DNA of 42,522 bases from Acetobacteroides hydrogenigenes (GTDB lineage: Bacteria > Bacteroidota > Bacteroidia > Bacteroidales > ZOR0009), in assembly GCF_004340205.1 (NCBI RefSeq), contig NZ_SLWB01000022.1, positions 1 through 42,522 of the forward strand, written 5' to 3'. Position numbers and translations under genes: made by a program. Below the pieces are notes generated by a model. It searched no databases and was not told the DNA's origin. It saw nothing but the letters and a program-made list of their open reading frames with translations. The stretch's first letter is position 1. The number at the start of each line of letters is the position of its first letter. Of the stretch, positions 20,902 through 29,690 are shown piece by piece.

Positions 20902-21663
20902 ATGATAAGGTATGTAAGATTAACAATCGCTGCAACATTTCTACTGCTGGCAGCCTGCAACAACAATGCATCCAAGACCGAAGAACCTAAAGGAAACGTG
21001 CACGTACCCCAAATTGCAGGGAACAGCTACTTTGGCGTTTTACCTTGCGCATCGTGCCCAGGAATCGAAACTACCCTTTTCTTCAACTCGGACAGTACCG
21101 TAGTAAAGGAAACCCTATACCAGGACAACGATATTTTCCCCGAAATAGAAAAGGGGAAGTACTCCGTTAAGGGAAATATCGTTTCACTAGCTTTTCCAAC
21201 AACAGAAAGCAACCAAAAATATCTGGTTAAGGATAACGGACAGCTAGCCATGCTCGGAGAAAACAACCAAGAGGTTGAAGGAGATCTTAAAGAGTACTAT
21301 AAGCTATCGAAGGTTGAAACGCTATCGCCACAAGATGCTAATGGAGAGTACGTAAACGGACAAGAAGGGAAAGGTTACTTCGATAAGCTGGTGGTAAAGC
21401 AAGTTAAGGAAGATATCTATTCCGTAAGCATCTCGTCAGGAAAAGCAGCAAAAGGATGCCTGTTTAATGGTCGAGGAGCGCTAAAAGGAAATCGCATTAC
21501 GGTAAACCTTAGCGAGCTGAACAAGGATATGAAATCGAAAATGACGATAACCTTTAGAGATAAAAAAGCTAGCGTTTACACCGATACGCCCGATAATGTG
21601 TACGACCTAAGCTACTTCTGTGGTGGAGGTGGTTCTCTTATTGGTAGCTACACCAAAAAGTAA
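20902..21663 (+). CDS. NlpE-like lipoprotein
   Basis: 253 residues. The lipobox LLLAAC gives a lipidated Cys19. Residues 38-130 match the NlpE N-terminal domain: GNSYFGVLPCASCPGIETTL with the family's CxxC, then the repeated beta strands GKYSVKGNIVSLAF. NlpE of E. coli is an outer-membrane lipoprotein involved in copper tolerance and surface sensing through the Cpx system; Cpx is not expected here, so only the fold is transferred. The second half (140-253) is another beta domain with two further Cys (KGCLFNG, YFCGGGG). It stands alone behind a good promoter. Confidence 0.8.
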   Translation: MIRYVRLTIAATFLLLAACNNNASKTEEPKGNVHVPQIAGNSYFGVLPCASCPGIETTLFFNSDSTVVKETLYQDNDIFPEIEKGKYSVKGNIVSLAFPTTESNQKYLVKDNGQLAMLGENNQEVEGDLKEYYKLSKVETLSPQDANGEYVNGQEGKGYFDKLVVKQVKEDIYSVSISSGKAAKGCLFNGRGALKGNRITVNLSELNKDMKSKMTITFRDKKASVYTDTPDNVYDLSYFCGGGGSLIGSYTKK

Positions 21664-21805
21664 GGTAACCATTATTGCTGCGTACTCTAGGAAAAAATTA
21701 ATTCAACGCATAGGTAGCGTATGACAAGTTCATCCATGTCTTTTACATGCGCTATTCTATTTCATCCATAAGTATGAGGGCATTATTCCTATGGATGTCT
21801 ACAAA

Positions 21806-21838
21806 GAATGGCTGCCTAAGCAATTTAGGCAGCCATTC
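21806..21838. terminator. Strong hairpin between convergent genes
   Basis: A 13-bp perfect stem (gaatggctgccta / taggcagccattc) with a 7-nt loop. No T tract follows on the plus strand; on the minus strand TTTG follows. It may end transcripts from the NlpE-like gene, but it is 142 bp past that stop. Confidence 0.5.
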
Positions 21839-21844
21839 ATCATT

Positions 21845-21882
21845 AAAAGAATCCCGAAGAAGCATCGCTGCTTCCCCGGGAT
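21845..21882 (-). terminator. Rho-independent terminator of the minus-strand gene at 21920
   Basis: On the minus strand, a 14-bp stem with two G-T pairs (atcccggggaagca / tgcttcttcgggat) closes a GCGA tetraloop and is followed by TCTTTT. Confidence 0.8.
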
Positions 21883-21919
21883 GTATAGTGGGCAAAAGCC
21901 CATTCGATAAACAGCCAAT

Positions 21920-22510
21920 TTAACTTATCCACTCGAACAAGGTAATTATTAGTACCCACCGTCCTCTTTCCTTTATATAAATAGAAAAATCACCTCCTCC
22001 ACATGTAGGACCACAATAAGAGTCATTATAGAAAAAGCAAACTGTACCTCTACGGATAAATATTGGATGCGAAAAAGAGATCAACTCCCCATCAAATCTT
22101 TCCTTTAAAAATATAAAGTCTGACAATTTAGACTCATAAGCACTTAACGTATCATCTGCGACAATACTTGAATTTGCAATCAGATGATTTGGCCAGCATA
22201 ACTTTACCTGTTTGTTGATTTCTTTTAACAAGTAGCGTTTCTCTTTGGGCGTAAGCACTAGTTCACACCTCTTCTTCTCAGATTTAGACGGATTAGCATA
22301 CCAACTCGTCAACGTATCCTTTTTTAAGGAAATCTTCATGCTATTAATAACATTCGAAGATATATTTTCCCCGTAGTAAATATGCTGGCTTTTACTCTTT
22401 TCCTTGAATATATCTTCAAGAAATGCCTTAGTTCGTTTGTTTGCCTGCCCTTCAAGATAAGGTGCTGCAATTATATTTAATAAAAGAATAAGCAAAATCC
22501 TTTTTACCAT
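21920..22510 (-). CDS. Secreted hypothetical protein
   Basis: 196 residues with a signal peptide (1-21, ending LEGQA). The C-terminus is recognisable: FSHPIFIRRGTVCFFYN, then SYCGPTCGGGDFSIYIKER and GRWVLI. This CGxxCGGG pattern with a preceding strand is common at the end of uncharacterised Bacteroidota exported proteins, where the two Cys could form a disulfide or bind a metal. No function is known. It follows the S12 hydrolase gene on the same strand after 97 bp and may be cotranscribed with it. Confidence 0.7.
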   Translation of the reverse strand: MVKRILLILLLNIIAAPYLEGQANKRTKAFLEDIFKEKSKSQHIYYGENISSNVINSMKISLKKDTLTSWYANPSKSEKKRCELVLTPKEKRYLLKEINKQVKLCWPNHLIANSSIVADDTLSAYESKLSDFIFLKERFDGELISFSHPIFIRRGTVCFFYNDSYCGPTCGGGDFSIYIKERGRWVLIITLFEWIS

Positions 22511-22607
22511 AACAATATAATTAAACTATTAAACGAACAGGAAACGGCGAGGTTAAAGCATCCTGTTCTATCAAAGCAAAAACCAGTTACTCTTACATCC
22601 CTCTCAT

Positions 22608-24140
22608 CTAATTCTTTTTAAACTCGTAGGGTGTAGCCTCAACAAAATCGTTTACCCGCAGCGTTAACCCTTCTACCTCGCCATTAGCAACCTTAAATGG
22701 CATCTCAACTACGCCAAATGCGGGACGATTGTAGGTACAAAGAAAGGTGTTATTCTTCATGTACTCCAAATTTGCAACTAGGTTGGGATGATGCGAAAAG
22801 GTAATATTCAGCTTACCCTTGTCCATATTTACGAATATATCGCCGTAAACCTCGTTGGCGTATCTCCCTACAAACGATTTAAGAGGGAGAGCTGGCACAT
22901 TACCCTGCTTTACCACATTTCGCAACGAGTCCATTTTAGCATCGAAAAGCCTTTTACTGGCGTTCGACCGTTCCAGCGACTTGTAGGCATATCCCTTATA
23001 CGGCAAACCCAAGAAGGCATCCCTTAGCTCGTTGGCTAGATCCAAATAAAGCCTATTCTGATCGGTATTGGTCAAAACCACAATACCGAGTTTTTCCTCC
23101 GGCATAAAGATAACGGACGACAGAAACCCATCGACACCACCTGTATGCGAAAAGTACGTCTTCCCATTAAAGTCGTTAACCATTATACCCAAGCCATAAA
23201 GGTAAAAGTGGGTAGTTTGCCTATCTCTTGGGTCCATCGCTATTATGGAGTGAGGTGCTCGTATCGCCTGAATTGCATTAGAAGACACAACCTGAACGCC
23301 ATTCAGCATCCCATTATCGAGCTGAGCGCTTAGCCAATTGGTCATATCCTTTGCACTAGACACCATACTTCCAGCTGGAGCAAGATTATTCAGATCTGCA
23401 AAATCAATAACAGCCAATCTATCCCCCGCCATGCTATGAGGCAATGCAAGGTTGTCCATACTTTTAGCCCCGGCTAACCCGGTAAACGTTCTGGTCATCT
23501 TCAAGGGTGCTAAAATGCTATCCCTAACAACGTCGTCCCACGTTCTTCCTGCTATCCGAGGAATCAGCTCTCCTGCAGCAAGAAATGCTGCATTGCAGTA
23601 ACCCCATTGGGTTCTTAAATGGTACGGAGCACGAACTAACGCCATCTTCTCAATAACCTCAGCTCTCGACAGATTCGAAGCCCAATAGGTAAAATCACCC
23701 TGAAACGTTTCGAAGCCCAACCTATGCGAAAGCAAATCGCAAATCATTGCATCGTTGCTGGCAAGCGTGTCGCGAAGCTTAAACTCCGGCATCCACTTCT
23801 TTACCCTATCGTTTAGGCTCATTTTGCCCGCCTCTTGAAGAATGGCAAGTGCAGTTGCCGTAAAAGCTTTGGTATTGGAGCCAATCATAAAGAGCGTATT
23901 TGCATCAACCGGTTCGGTTCCTCCAATGCGGGTAACGCCGTAACCCTTCATAAGAACTACCTTCCCATCCTTAACAACGGCAACCGAAAGACCGGGCACA
24001 TTCCAGCTGCTCATAGCTCGTTTTACGTAGCTATCGAGGCTATCGGTAACAAATGTAGGGAGCTTTACCTCCTGTGCTCTTACAACACCAATGGTTGCAG
24101 CAAATGCCAAAAGGATGGTAAGCACCAATGCTTTTTTCAT
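22608..24140 (-). CDS. Secreted serine hydrolase, beta-lactamase/S12 family with C-terminal DUF3471-like domain
   Basis: 510 residues, signal peptide ending VRAQ. The penicillin-binding catalytic motifs are complete: Ser88-Asn-Thr-Lys91 (MIGSNTKAFTA), Tyr181-Cys-Asn (WGYCNAAF) and the His-Thr-Gly-Gly triad motif (YFSHTGGVDGFLS). The family (class C beta-lactamases, D-amino-acid peptidases, esterases) cannot be split further by eye; most such Bacteroidota proteins are periplasmic peptidases or esterases rather than resistance enzymes. Residues about 410-510 form a beta-rich tail with FVGRYANEVYGD, typical of DUF3471. It lies behind tlpA on the same strand, with a repeat element between. Confidence 0.88.
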   Translation of the reverse strand: MKKALVLTILLAFAATIGVVRAQEVKLPTFVTDSLDSYVKRAMSSWNVPGLSVAVVKDGKVVLMKGYGVTRIGGTEPVDANTLFMIGSNTKAFTATALAILQEAGKMSLNDRVKKWMPEFKLRDTLASNDAMICDLLSHRLGFETFQGDFTYWASNLSRAEVIEKMALVRAPYHLRTQWGYCNAAFLAAGELIPRIAGRTWDDVVRDSILAPLKMTRTFTGLAGAKSMDNLALPHSMAGDRLAVIDFADLNNLAPAGSMVSSAKDMTNWLSAQLDNGMLNGVQVVSSNAIQAIRAPHSIIAMDPRDRQTTHFYLYGLGIMVNDFNGKTYFSHTGGVDGFLSSVIFMPEEKLGIVVLTNTDQNRLYLDLANELRDAFLGLPYKGYAYKSLERSNASKRLFDAKMDSLRNVVKQGNVPALPLKSFVGRYANEVYGDIFVNMDKGKLNITFSHHPNLVANLEYMKNNTFLCTYNRPAFGVVEMPFKVANGEVEGLTLRVNDFVEATPYEFKKN

Positions 24141-24185
24141 AGTATTTGGTTTTGGTTCGATTTATATTAGCTGCGAACTCTTACT

Positions 24186-24289
24186 ATCTGAATCACAGAT
24201 AAAGTGGATTACGCAGATTTCACGAAAAGAAACACAAAAACACAAACAATCCGAGTAATCCTTTAATACGTCTAATCCGTAATTCAGAT
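24186..24289. repeat. Inverted-repeat element, copy A
   Basis: 104 bp. Terminal arms of 17 bp pair at 14 positions (ATCTGAATCACAGATAA and its complement at 24273-24289). The inside carries spaced GATTA/GATTT words (gattacgcagatttcac). The outer parts match copy B at 24870-24998. It fills the gap between the tlpA stop and the S12 hydrolase start, which lies 46 bp away. It looks like a MITE or a mobile hairpin element without coding capacity. Confidence 0.65.
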
Positions 24290-24291
24290 AT

Positions 24292-24831
24292 TTACTTTTG
24301 AACAAGCTTAAAAATGACCTCCTTCATGGCGCCGAATTCCTTTTCGTCGTAAAGGCGGGTAAGGAAAACAATCTTTCCATCCCTATCGACGATTACGTTA
24401 CGGGTAACTCCTGCATTCTTTAGGGCATACAAGCAGAAAACCTTAGAATCCGGATCGGGTGCTAGCGGATAGGTGATGCTCATCTTCTTGGCAAAGGCTG
24501 CAACCACATCCTTGGGCTCGTCGCGGTCTAAACCAATTAGCACAAAGTCCTTACTCTTTAACGGCAGCCATATTTCGCTTTCGATATGCGGCATCTCCTT
24601 ACGGCATACGCCGCACCAGCTGGCGGTAAACTGAATCATTACCACCTTTCCGCGATAATCGGATAGCTTAAACGTCTTTCCATCGGTAGTGGTAACGGTA
24701 AAGTCGGGCGCCATCTGCCCAACCTCTACAATGTAACCCCTATCCTGCTCCTTTTCCTGCGCACGAATGCCCGTGCTAACCAGCAGCAGTAGGGTAAACG
24801 CCAATGCTGCAACGAACTTTGAATGCTTCAT
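24292..24831 (-). CDS. TlpA-like periplasmic thioredoxin
   Basis: 179 residues with a signal peptide ending IRAQ (residue 25). VGQMAPDFTVTTTDGKTFKLSDYRGKV, split over residues 38-63, is the AhpC/TSA-TlpA start. The redox site is Cys73-Gly-Val-Cys76 in FTASWCGVCRKEMP. The usual cis-Pro position after the beta strand reads GVTRNVIVDRDG, without a proline in the common place, which is unusual. It would reduce or isomerise disulfides in the periplasm, possibly supplied by the DsbD protein encoded at 34504. First gene of a possible three-gene minus-strand group. Confidence 0.88.
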   Translation of the reverse strand: MKHSKFVAALAFTLLLLVSTGIRAQEKEQDRGYIVEVGQMAPDFTVTTTDGKTFKLSDYRGKVVMIQFTASWCGVCRKEMPHIESEIWLPLKSKDFVLIGLDRDEPKDVVAAFAKKMSITYPLAPDPDSKVFCLYALKNAGVTRNVIVDRDGKIVFLTRLYDEKEFGAMKEVIFKLVQK

Positions 24832-24869
24832 AGCTGTATCTAGTTTTAATTTCTGCTTCTACCTACTGT

Positions 24870-24998
24870 CTGAATCACAGATTAAGATGATTACTCGGAT
24901 TACACCGAAATTATAGCTTAGACAATTCTCGTTATAACTTCACATTATCAGACTTAGCAATCAGTGCAATCCTTTAATCCGATAAATCCGTGATTCAG
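24870..24998. repeat. Inverted-repeat element, copy B
   Basis: 129 bp. Ends CTGAATCACAGATTAA and the complement of CTGAATCACGGATTTA, pairing at 14 of 16. The left 45 bp and right 38 bp match copy A; the middle differs and is 25 bp longer. It lies 39 bp upstream of the tlpA start, mirroring copy A before the S12 gene. Confidence 0.65.
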
Positions 24999-25246
24999 GC
25001 ATCAATAAACAACCTCCCAACGACGGAAATATCGGTAAGCAATACCAGCATTTTGGAAACCACCCCCCATCCGAATGGATGGGCACAAGAAATTACTGTG
25101 TAATACAATTACAAATAGGTACAAAAATGCTTATGCGCCCAAGTTAGCAACAAATCCTTTATCTTATACCACTTTAGCCAAACAATTACAGCAAACAAGC
25201 CTATGCCATACTAAAGCACTCTGCCCAGCGGCAGCAGGCAGATGAG
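24999..25246. other. Intergenic stretch without a gene
   Basis: One 7-bp hairpin (cccatcc at 25066, partner at 25077, GAAT loop) is the only local structure. No reading frame of note. Confidence 0.5.
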
Positions 25247-25624
25247 CGCTTGTGCTGAAACAACGCTGCTCGCATCCAAAGCGTCATTGGCATAGGCTAA
25301 ACCATTACTAAAATGGCTCATTCCAATAGCAGAATGCTCTAGAATGCTTTTATTCCGCAGCACATCAATTGCACTTTACGGCAACACCTTTATGGCTTGA
25401 GGCAAGCTATAAGCCATTTCAGCCAAAGTGCTTTTAGTTTACGCCAAACCAATGGTAGTTTAAGGTAAACCAATGCTAATTCGCAAAGAAGTAACATTAC
25501 TCTAAGCCATACTACTTATAAGATGCCCCAAACCAAATATAATCTACGCTAGAGTACACCCTCTTCCTCTTGAACAACGAATAGTTTCGCCGAACTTTCT
25601 CGCATAAGCAGCCGAAAAAACCAC
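25247..25624. repeat. Degenerate tandem array, 18 units of exactly 21 bp
   Basis: The sequence divides without a single insertion into 18 consecutive 21-mers. The clearest pair are 25436-25456 and 25457-25477, which agree at 17 of 21 positions around agttta.g.(c/t)aaaccaatg. Column preferences persist across units: A at position 1, G at 8, C at 9-10, and a purine-A-A block at 11-13. Two turns of B-DNA and seven codons both equal 21 bp. No frame is open throughout on either strand. It lies between divergent genes. Confidence 0.7.
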
Positions 25625-25764
25625 CATCCACACAAGTCTTAAAGTTAATCATTGTTAATTGTACTCATTTTACTTTGTTTTACTTAAAATATTTAAAACA
25701 TCCTGTTGCGCCGTGAAACTAGTTTTTCATAAATTGACGCTATAATAACCAAATATGCTACCAT

Positions 25765-26388
25765 ATGGAGAGAAATAACGTTATCACAAACTACAAAGGT
25801 TACACGGACAATGAGCTAATTGACACTTCAAGAATTGGCCATTCCAGCCTTAAGGCAAGCACGTACTTCATTTTTCCAGAAGGACAGCTCAATGCTTTTA
25901 ACACCTGCATCACCACGTTTGCCGATGCAAAGGTAAAGGCTGGTAATGGAGGCAAGATTGAGATCTATGCGAAGAATGTTGCACGCATTAATCTGGAAAA
26001 TGAGCTTACGGATATTACCCGAATGGTAAACCAGCAGGCAAAAGGTGATTTGACGGTGCTTAAGTCATCGGGATTCCCACTTTACAAGGAACCAGAAAGC
26101 TATCCTGAATTTCCAGCGCCCTCCATCATTAAGCTAAAGTCGGGCATTGCTCATGGCGAGATTGTTGTTGAAGTTCCTGCCGTAAAGAGAACAAGAATGT
26201 ACTTTATCTACCATGCACCAGTACCCGTACCCGAAGAGATTAAGGATTGGAATAGCATTTTATCCACCAAGCACAAGGCTAGAATTACAGGATTAACGCC
26301 AGGTACGCAGCAGGCTGTGCGCGCCGGATATATTGGAACCAATGGCAAGATTAACCTTAGCGAAATATTTACAATATACGTGCAGTAA
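25765..26388 (+). CDS. Hypothetical protein with fibronectin-III-like C-terminus
   Basis: 207 residues, no signal peptide. The first half is helical (residues 30-95) and contains the phrase GDLTVLKSSGFPLYKEP at about 93-109, which recurs in a large Bacteroidota family often annotated as fibronectin type III domain proteins. The second half is a beta sandwich: KSGIAHGEIVVEVPAVK, MYFIYHAPVPV, then ARITGLTPGTQQAVRAGYIG, with the GLTPGT turn typical of FnIII. Family members are numerous and uncharacterised. It is a single gene with its own terminator, preceded by a 375-bp repeat array. Confidence 0.7.
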   Translation: MERNNVITNYKGYTDNELIDTSRIGHSSLKASTYFIFPEGQLNAFNTCITTFADAKVKAGNGGKIEIYAKNVARINLENELTDITRMVNQQAKGDLTVLKSSGFPLYKEPESYPEFPAPSIIKLKSGIAHGEIVVEVPAVKRTRMYFIYHAPVPVPEEIKDWNSILSTKHKARITGLTPGTQQAVRAGYIGTNGKINLSEIFTIYVQ

Positions 26389-26424
26389 GTGCACTATCAT
26401 TGGCTAAGTTTTTAAGTTGTTCTG

Positions 26425-26453
26425 ATCGGCATCCTTCGGGTGCCGATTTTTTT
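26425..26453 (+). terminator. Rho-independent terminator of the gene at 25765
   Basis: A 10-bp perfect stem (atcggcatcc / gggtgccgat... pairing ggatgccgat with one G-T) around a TTC loop, then six T. Confidence 0.8.
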
Positions 26454-26507
26454 AATGCTCTACGCTACCTCAGCGAACAGGCGGCTTAGCCCCTTCGCTT
26501 TATTCCC

Positions 26508-26930
26508 CTATTCGGTAAAACCGTTCTTCTGCATCCGCTCGTCGTTTACAAATAGGGCCATACCCGTTTTCATTCGCCTAAAGTTCTCCTTTTCGTAGAA
26601 CTTTTCCTTGCCGGGCGAGGCGTATAGGATGAAGTTGCAGCTGGGGATACTTCTTATAATGTCCTGAAGAATCATTCTGCCAATTCCATTACCTTGGTAA
26701 TCGGGATCTACGGCAACATCGTAGATGGCGGCTTGGTACTCGCCGTCGGAGATAGCCCTACCGAAGCCAACTAACGCTTCGTTGTCGAACGCAAACACAA
26801 CGGTATGGCTATTACCAAACGCTCGCTTATGGATTTCGCAAGAATGGTATGCCATACCCACCTTTTGCAGGATATCTACCACCAAGTTCCAGTCAACATT
26901 TACCGTATCGTGCTGTAACCGTATATTCAT
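26508..26930 (-). CDS. GNAT-family N-acetyltransferase
   Basis: 140 residues. The acetyl-CoA-binding motif A is AAIYDVAVDPDYQGNGIGRM, with the Q/R-x-x-G-x-G/A loop as QGNGIG, followed by the alpha helix ILQDIIRSIP. The strand LYASPGKEKFYEKENFRR is the usual C-terminal motif B. The size is that of a minimal GNAT. The acceptor is unknown. It stands apart from its neighbours. Confidence 0.85.
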   Translation of the reverse strand: MNIRLQHDTVNVDWNLVVDILQKVGMAYHSCEIHKRAFGNSHTVVFAFDNEALVGFGRAISDGEYQAAIYDVAVDPDYQGNGIGRMILQDIIRSIPSCNFILYASPGKEKFYEKENFRRMKTGMALFVNDERMQKNGFTE

Positions 26931-27067
26931 TATTCCTAGAATTTTCTCGTTTCTAAATCGATAAAACTATTCTAAAGGCTCAAGTCTGTAAGCGCCATCC
27001 TTTAATACTAAATCGAGCTACTTGCTATGAAAATTGGAGGTAAATTACACAATCATCCCATCCCCCC

Positions 27068-29380
27068 TTAGAACTTATACCCAAAGCTGAAGTAGGAGCG
27101 CCAGGTTCCAATATCCGTTCCCCTAAAAACCGAGAACGAAATGGGGCCCAAAAAGCTATCGACCATAAGCGATGCCCCGTAACCGATAAACGCATCGTTA
27201 ACCTTAAGCGCATCCTTAAACAGGTCCGTTGGCTTAGAGGCTCCGGTACTGTAGCTAACCGATGGTACGAGGTAGAGCTTTCTGTAGAAGTTGTACCTAA
27301 GATCGAGGGAGGCCACAGCAACGTTACCTACCGACAGCTCGCCGCTTTGAAAACCTACACCTCGTGCGTAGTTGGCCATGCGCCGTGTCTCAACACCCCC
27401 CACGTAGAACTTAGCATAGGGGTATATATAGGAGCTTTCTCCAAAAAAGTTGTTCCCGTAGGTGCCAATGCCCAAGTAAAGGTTGCTGCACAACGCCACA
27501 CGAGGAAGAATAGGGCACAGAACGTTGTAGTCGAGCAGCGCGCTATAGTAACTTCCGCAGCTAAACCCGCTGGGAGGGGTTAGAATGCTGGAGAGGTACT
27601 TATCCTCGGGGTTATCGCCAAAGCGCACATCCATGTTGTTGTCCAGAAAAGCCCGTGCCTCTAGCTTAAGCGACGATCCTTTGGTAGGAAAGAACTTACG
27701 ATCGAACATGTTCCGCTCGAAGGTTAGCCCAACCGACCAGTAGCTACCCTCGAAGATCTGCTTGGGAGCATCCATAAACGAGAAAAACTTCACATCGCGA
27801 TTGATAAACATCGTATGGTACCCTCCCGATAGGTAAATGGCGTTATTGTTGAGCATGTTCTTACCCAACGCTATCGTCTGGTTGATGTACCTATCGTATA
27901 GGGTAGAGTTGTTCTCGAAGTAAAGGAAAACGTCCGACAGCTTGTAGTTCGATAGCTCGCCCGTAAAGCGCAGCCACCAGCTAAGCCGATGCCCTAGGTA
28001 CTTATGAAAAACGCCACGAGCCTTAATTCTATCGGAAAGATCGATGGTTGCGCTTAACCTGGACTGCGGCAGCAGCAGGTTGCGCACCTCGCTCCCCACA
28101 ATTACGCCTGCCGACTCCTTGGTGTCGTAGTGAAGCGCAAACTTTAGGTAGGCCGGCGCACTTTCCTTAACCCTTACCACTAGGGTTAGGCCGGTTTCGT
28201 TGTGCTCGAACTCGTAGGTTACCTTCGAAAAGAAGAACGAGCCATAGATGCTGTTCATAAGCTGGTTTAGCTCGGCGGCCGTATACTCCTTTCCCATAAC
28301 AATACCCAAGCGCAGGCGAACCACCATACGCAAATCGCCACGAAGAGGCTCTCCTTTTTCCGAAAGCAGCTTAACGGCAGTAATGGGCAACGATTCCTCC
28401 CTCACGTATCGCATAGAAGAATTGCTACGTAGCGAATCGGCCTGCTGAGCTCTGGCAATGGCGATAAGATCGGGCAGCAGCTTGCGGGCCTCCTCCTCGC
28501 CCAGCCGGATAATATCCTTAAACTTGCCGAAATCGGCAGCGGTATAATCGCCTAAAACGTTGTTGAAGTCAACCAATACATCTACCATCTTGCGCTGCTC
28601 GTTAAAGTCGTTGATGGCGTTAAAAGCAAACGACTGAATGGCTTGATTCATCGGCTTACGAACCTCCTCCTCGTTAAACGTTCTAAAGCCCGTATGCCCC
28701 CCAATAACGATATCGGCACCCATCTGCTTAACCTCTTCAACAGGAAAATTCCGCACAACGCCACCATCAACCATTAAACGGCCATCGTAGTAAACCGGCG
28801 AAAAAACGGAAGGAATGGCAAGCGAAGCTCTTATGGCAAGCGGTAGCGATCCTTTGCTCAGCACGCACTTTTCGCCGGTAAGTAAATCGGTGCTTACGCA
28901 TCGGAAAGGAATGGGCAACGAGTCGAAAGAGGTAACCGTTCGCACCGGGTAGGTATAAAAGCTGAGCATGTTCGACATAAACTGCCCCTCTACAAGTGCC
29001 GAAGCAAGCGCAGAGCCGCGCATATCTACAGGAAGCTCGTAAATGTAACGTCCGTACTCATCCTTTACATCGGCGCTTATGGCGCTAAGGGCAACTTTAT
29101 TGCTAACAATCAGGCTCCAGTTTTGCGAAAGAACAATCTTCTTTATGCTATCGGCGCTATATCCGGCAGCGTATAGCCCACCCATAACGCTTCCCATACT
29201 TGTCCCGGTTATGTAGTCCACTTTTATATTAAGCGAATCAATTAAGCGCAGCAATCCGATGTGGGCAAACCCTTTAGCTCCGCCGCCGCTAAGCACTAAG
29301 CCAACCTTAGGAGAGCGCTGTGCCTCCGCACAAAAAGCGGCTACGCTAAAAAAAAGAATAAGTAGAATCAGCCGTTTCAT
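27068..29380 (-). CDS. Patatin-like phospholipase fused to an Omp85-type barrel (type Vd autotransporter-like)
   Basis: 770 residues from the ATG at 29380, chosen because the signal peptide begins there (MKRLILLILFF, ending AEAQ). Patatin domain 25-320: oxyanion loop SGGGAKGFAH, nucleophile Ser61 in GTSMGS, Asp205 in MVDGGVVRNFP; the dyad is complete. A POTRA-like region follows (about 335-430). Then comes a 16-strand barrel of the Omp85/BamA surface-antigen type, ending IGTWRSYFSFGYKF with a C-terminal Phe. This is the layout of PlpD and FplA, which place a lipase at the cell surface. Likely role: outer-membrane or host phospholipid cleavage. Confidence 0.9.
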   Translation of the reverse strand: MKRLILLILFFSVAAFCAEAQRSPKVGLVLSGGGAKGFAHIGLLRLIDSLNIKVDYITGTSMGSVMGGLYAAGYSADSIKKIVLSQNWSLIVSNKVALSAISADVKDEYGRYIYELPVDMRGSALASALVEGQFMSNMLSFYTYPVRTVTSFDSLPIPFRCVSTDLLTGEKCVLSKGSLPLAIRASLAIPSVFSPVYYDGRLMVDGGVVRNFPVEEVKQMGADIVIGGHTGFRTFNEEEVRKPMNQAIQSFAFNAINDFNEQRKMVDVLVDFNNVLGDYTAADFGKFKDIIRLGEEEARKLLPDLIAIARAQQADSLRSNSSMRYVREESLPITAVKLLSEKGEPLRGDLRMVVRLRLGIVMGKEYTAAELNQLMNSIYGSFFFSKVTYEFEHNETGLTLVVRVKESAPAYLKFALHYDTKESAGVIVGSEVRNLLLPQSRLSATIDLSDRIKARGVFHKYLGHRLSWWLRFTGELSNYKLSDVFLYFENNSTLYDRYINQTIALGKNMLNNNAIYLSGGYHTMFINRDVKFFSFMDAPKQIFEGSYWSVGLTFERNMFDRKFFPTKGSSLKLEARAFLDNNMDVRFGDNPEDKYLSSILTPPSGFSCGSYYSALLDYNVLCPILPRVALCSNLYLGIGTYGNNFFGESSYIYPYAKFYVGGVETRRMANYARGVGFQSGELSVGNVAVASLDLRYNFYRKLYLVPSVSYSTGASKPTDLFKDALKVNDAFIGYGASLMVDSFLGPISFSVFRGTDIGTWRSYFSFGYKF

Positions 29381-29690
29381 AATCAATTTGGTAGATATTC
29401 CTATTTCGAAGAAGACAAGCAAGCTCTTTTAGTGGGGCAAAAGGAGCGTTCTAGAAACCGCATGCTGCCTTTCGGTAAAGGTACTAATTTTACACTGGAG
29501 CTTTACAAGCCTCTTCGCCCTAAAGCATGCTATCGTACAACAAAAAGGGTTACTACCTAAAGGGTAAAGTACAGCTGCAACCATAACGTGGGAGGGATTT
29601 TACCTTTGAAGATAAAGAGATCCCAGCATAGCGTCCCGTATTCTTTTAACTCTCGCTTTGGATGCGTACCTTTACAGCAAATAGAAAAAG
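29381..29690 (+). promoter_or_regulatory. Divergent intergenic region between the patatin gene and truA
   Basis: Contains TACCTTTG at 29601-29608, an exact TAnnTTTG match facing truA, and a near match TACCTTTA at 29667-29674. Facing the patatin gene a near match TACCTTTA lies at 29483-29476. None has a clear TTG at -33. Confidence 0.35.

Noticed and set aside
22608-24140. Antibiotic-resistance beta-lactamase
   Set aside because: S12 motifs are shared by peptidases and esterases, and the DUF3471-like tail and chromosomal context do not point to a resistance gene.
25247-25624. CRISPR array or a real repeat-protein gene
   Set aside because: No spacers between the 21-mers; the best frame on the minus strand has five stop codons and no suitable start.
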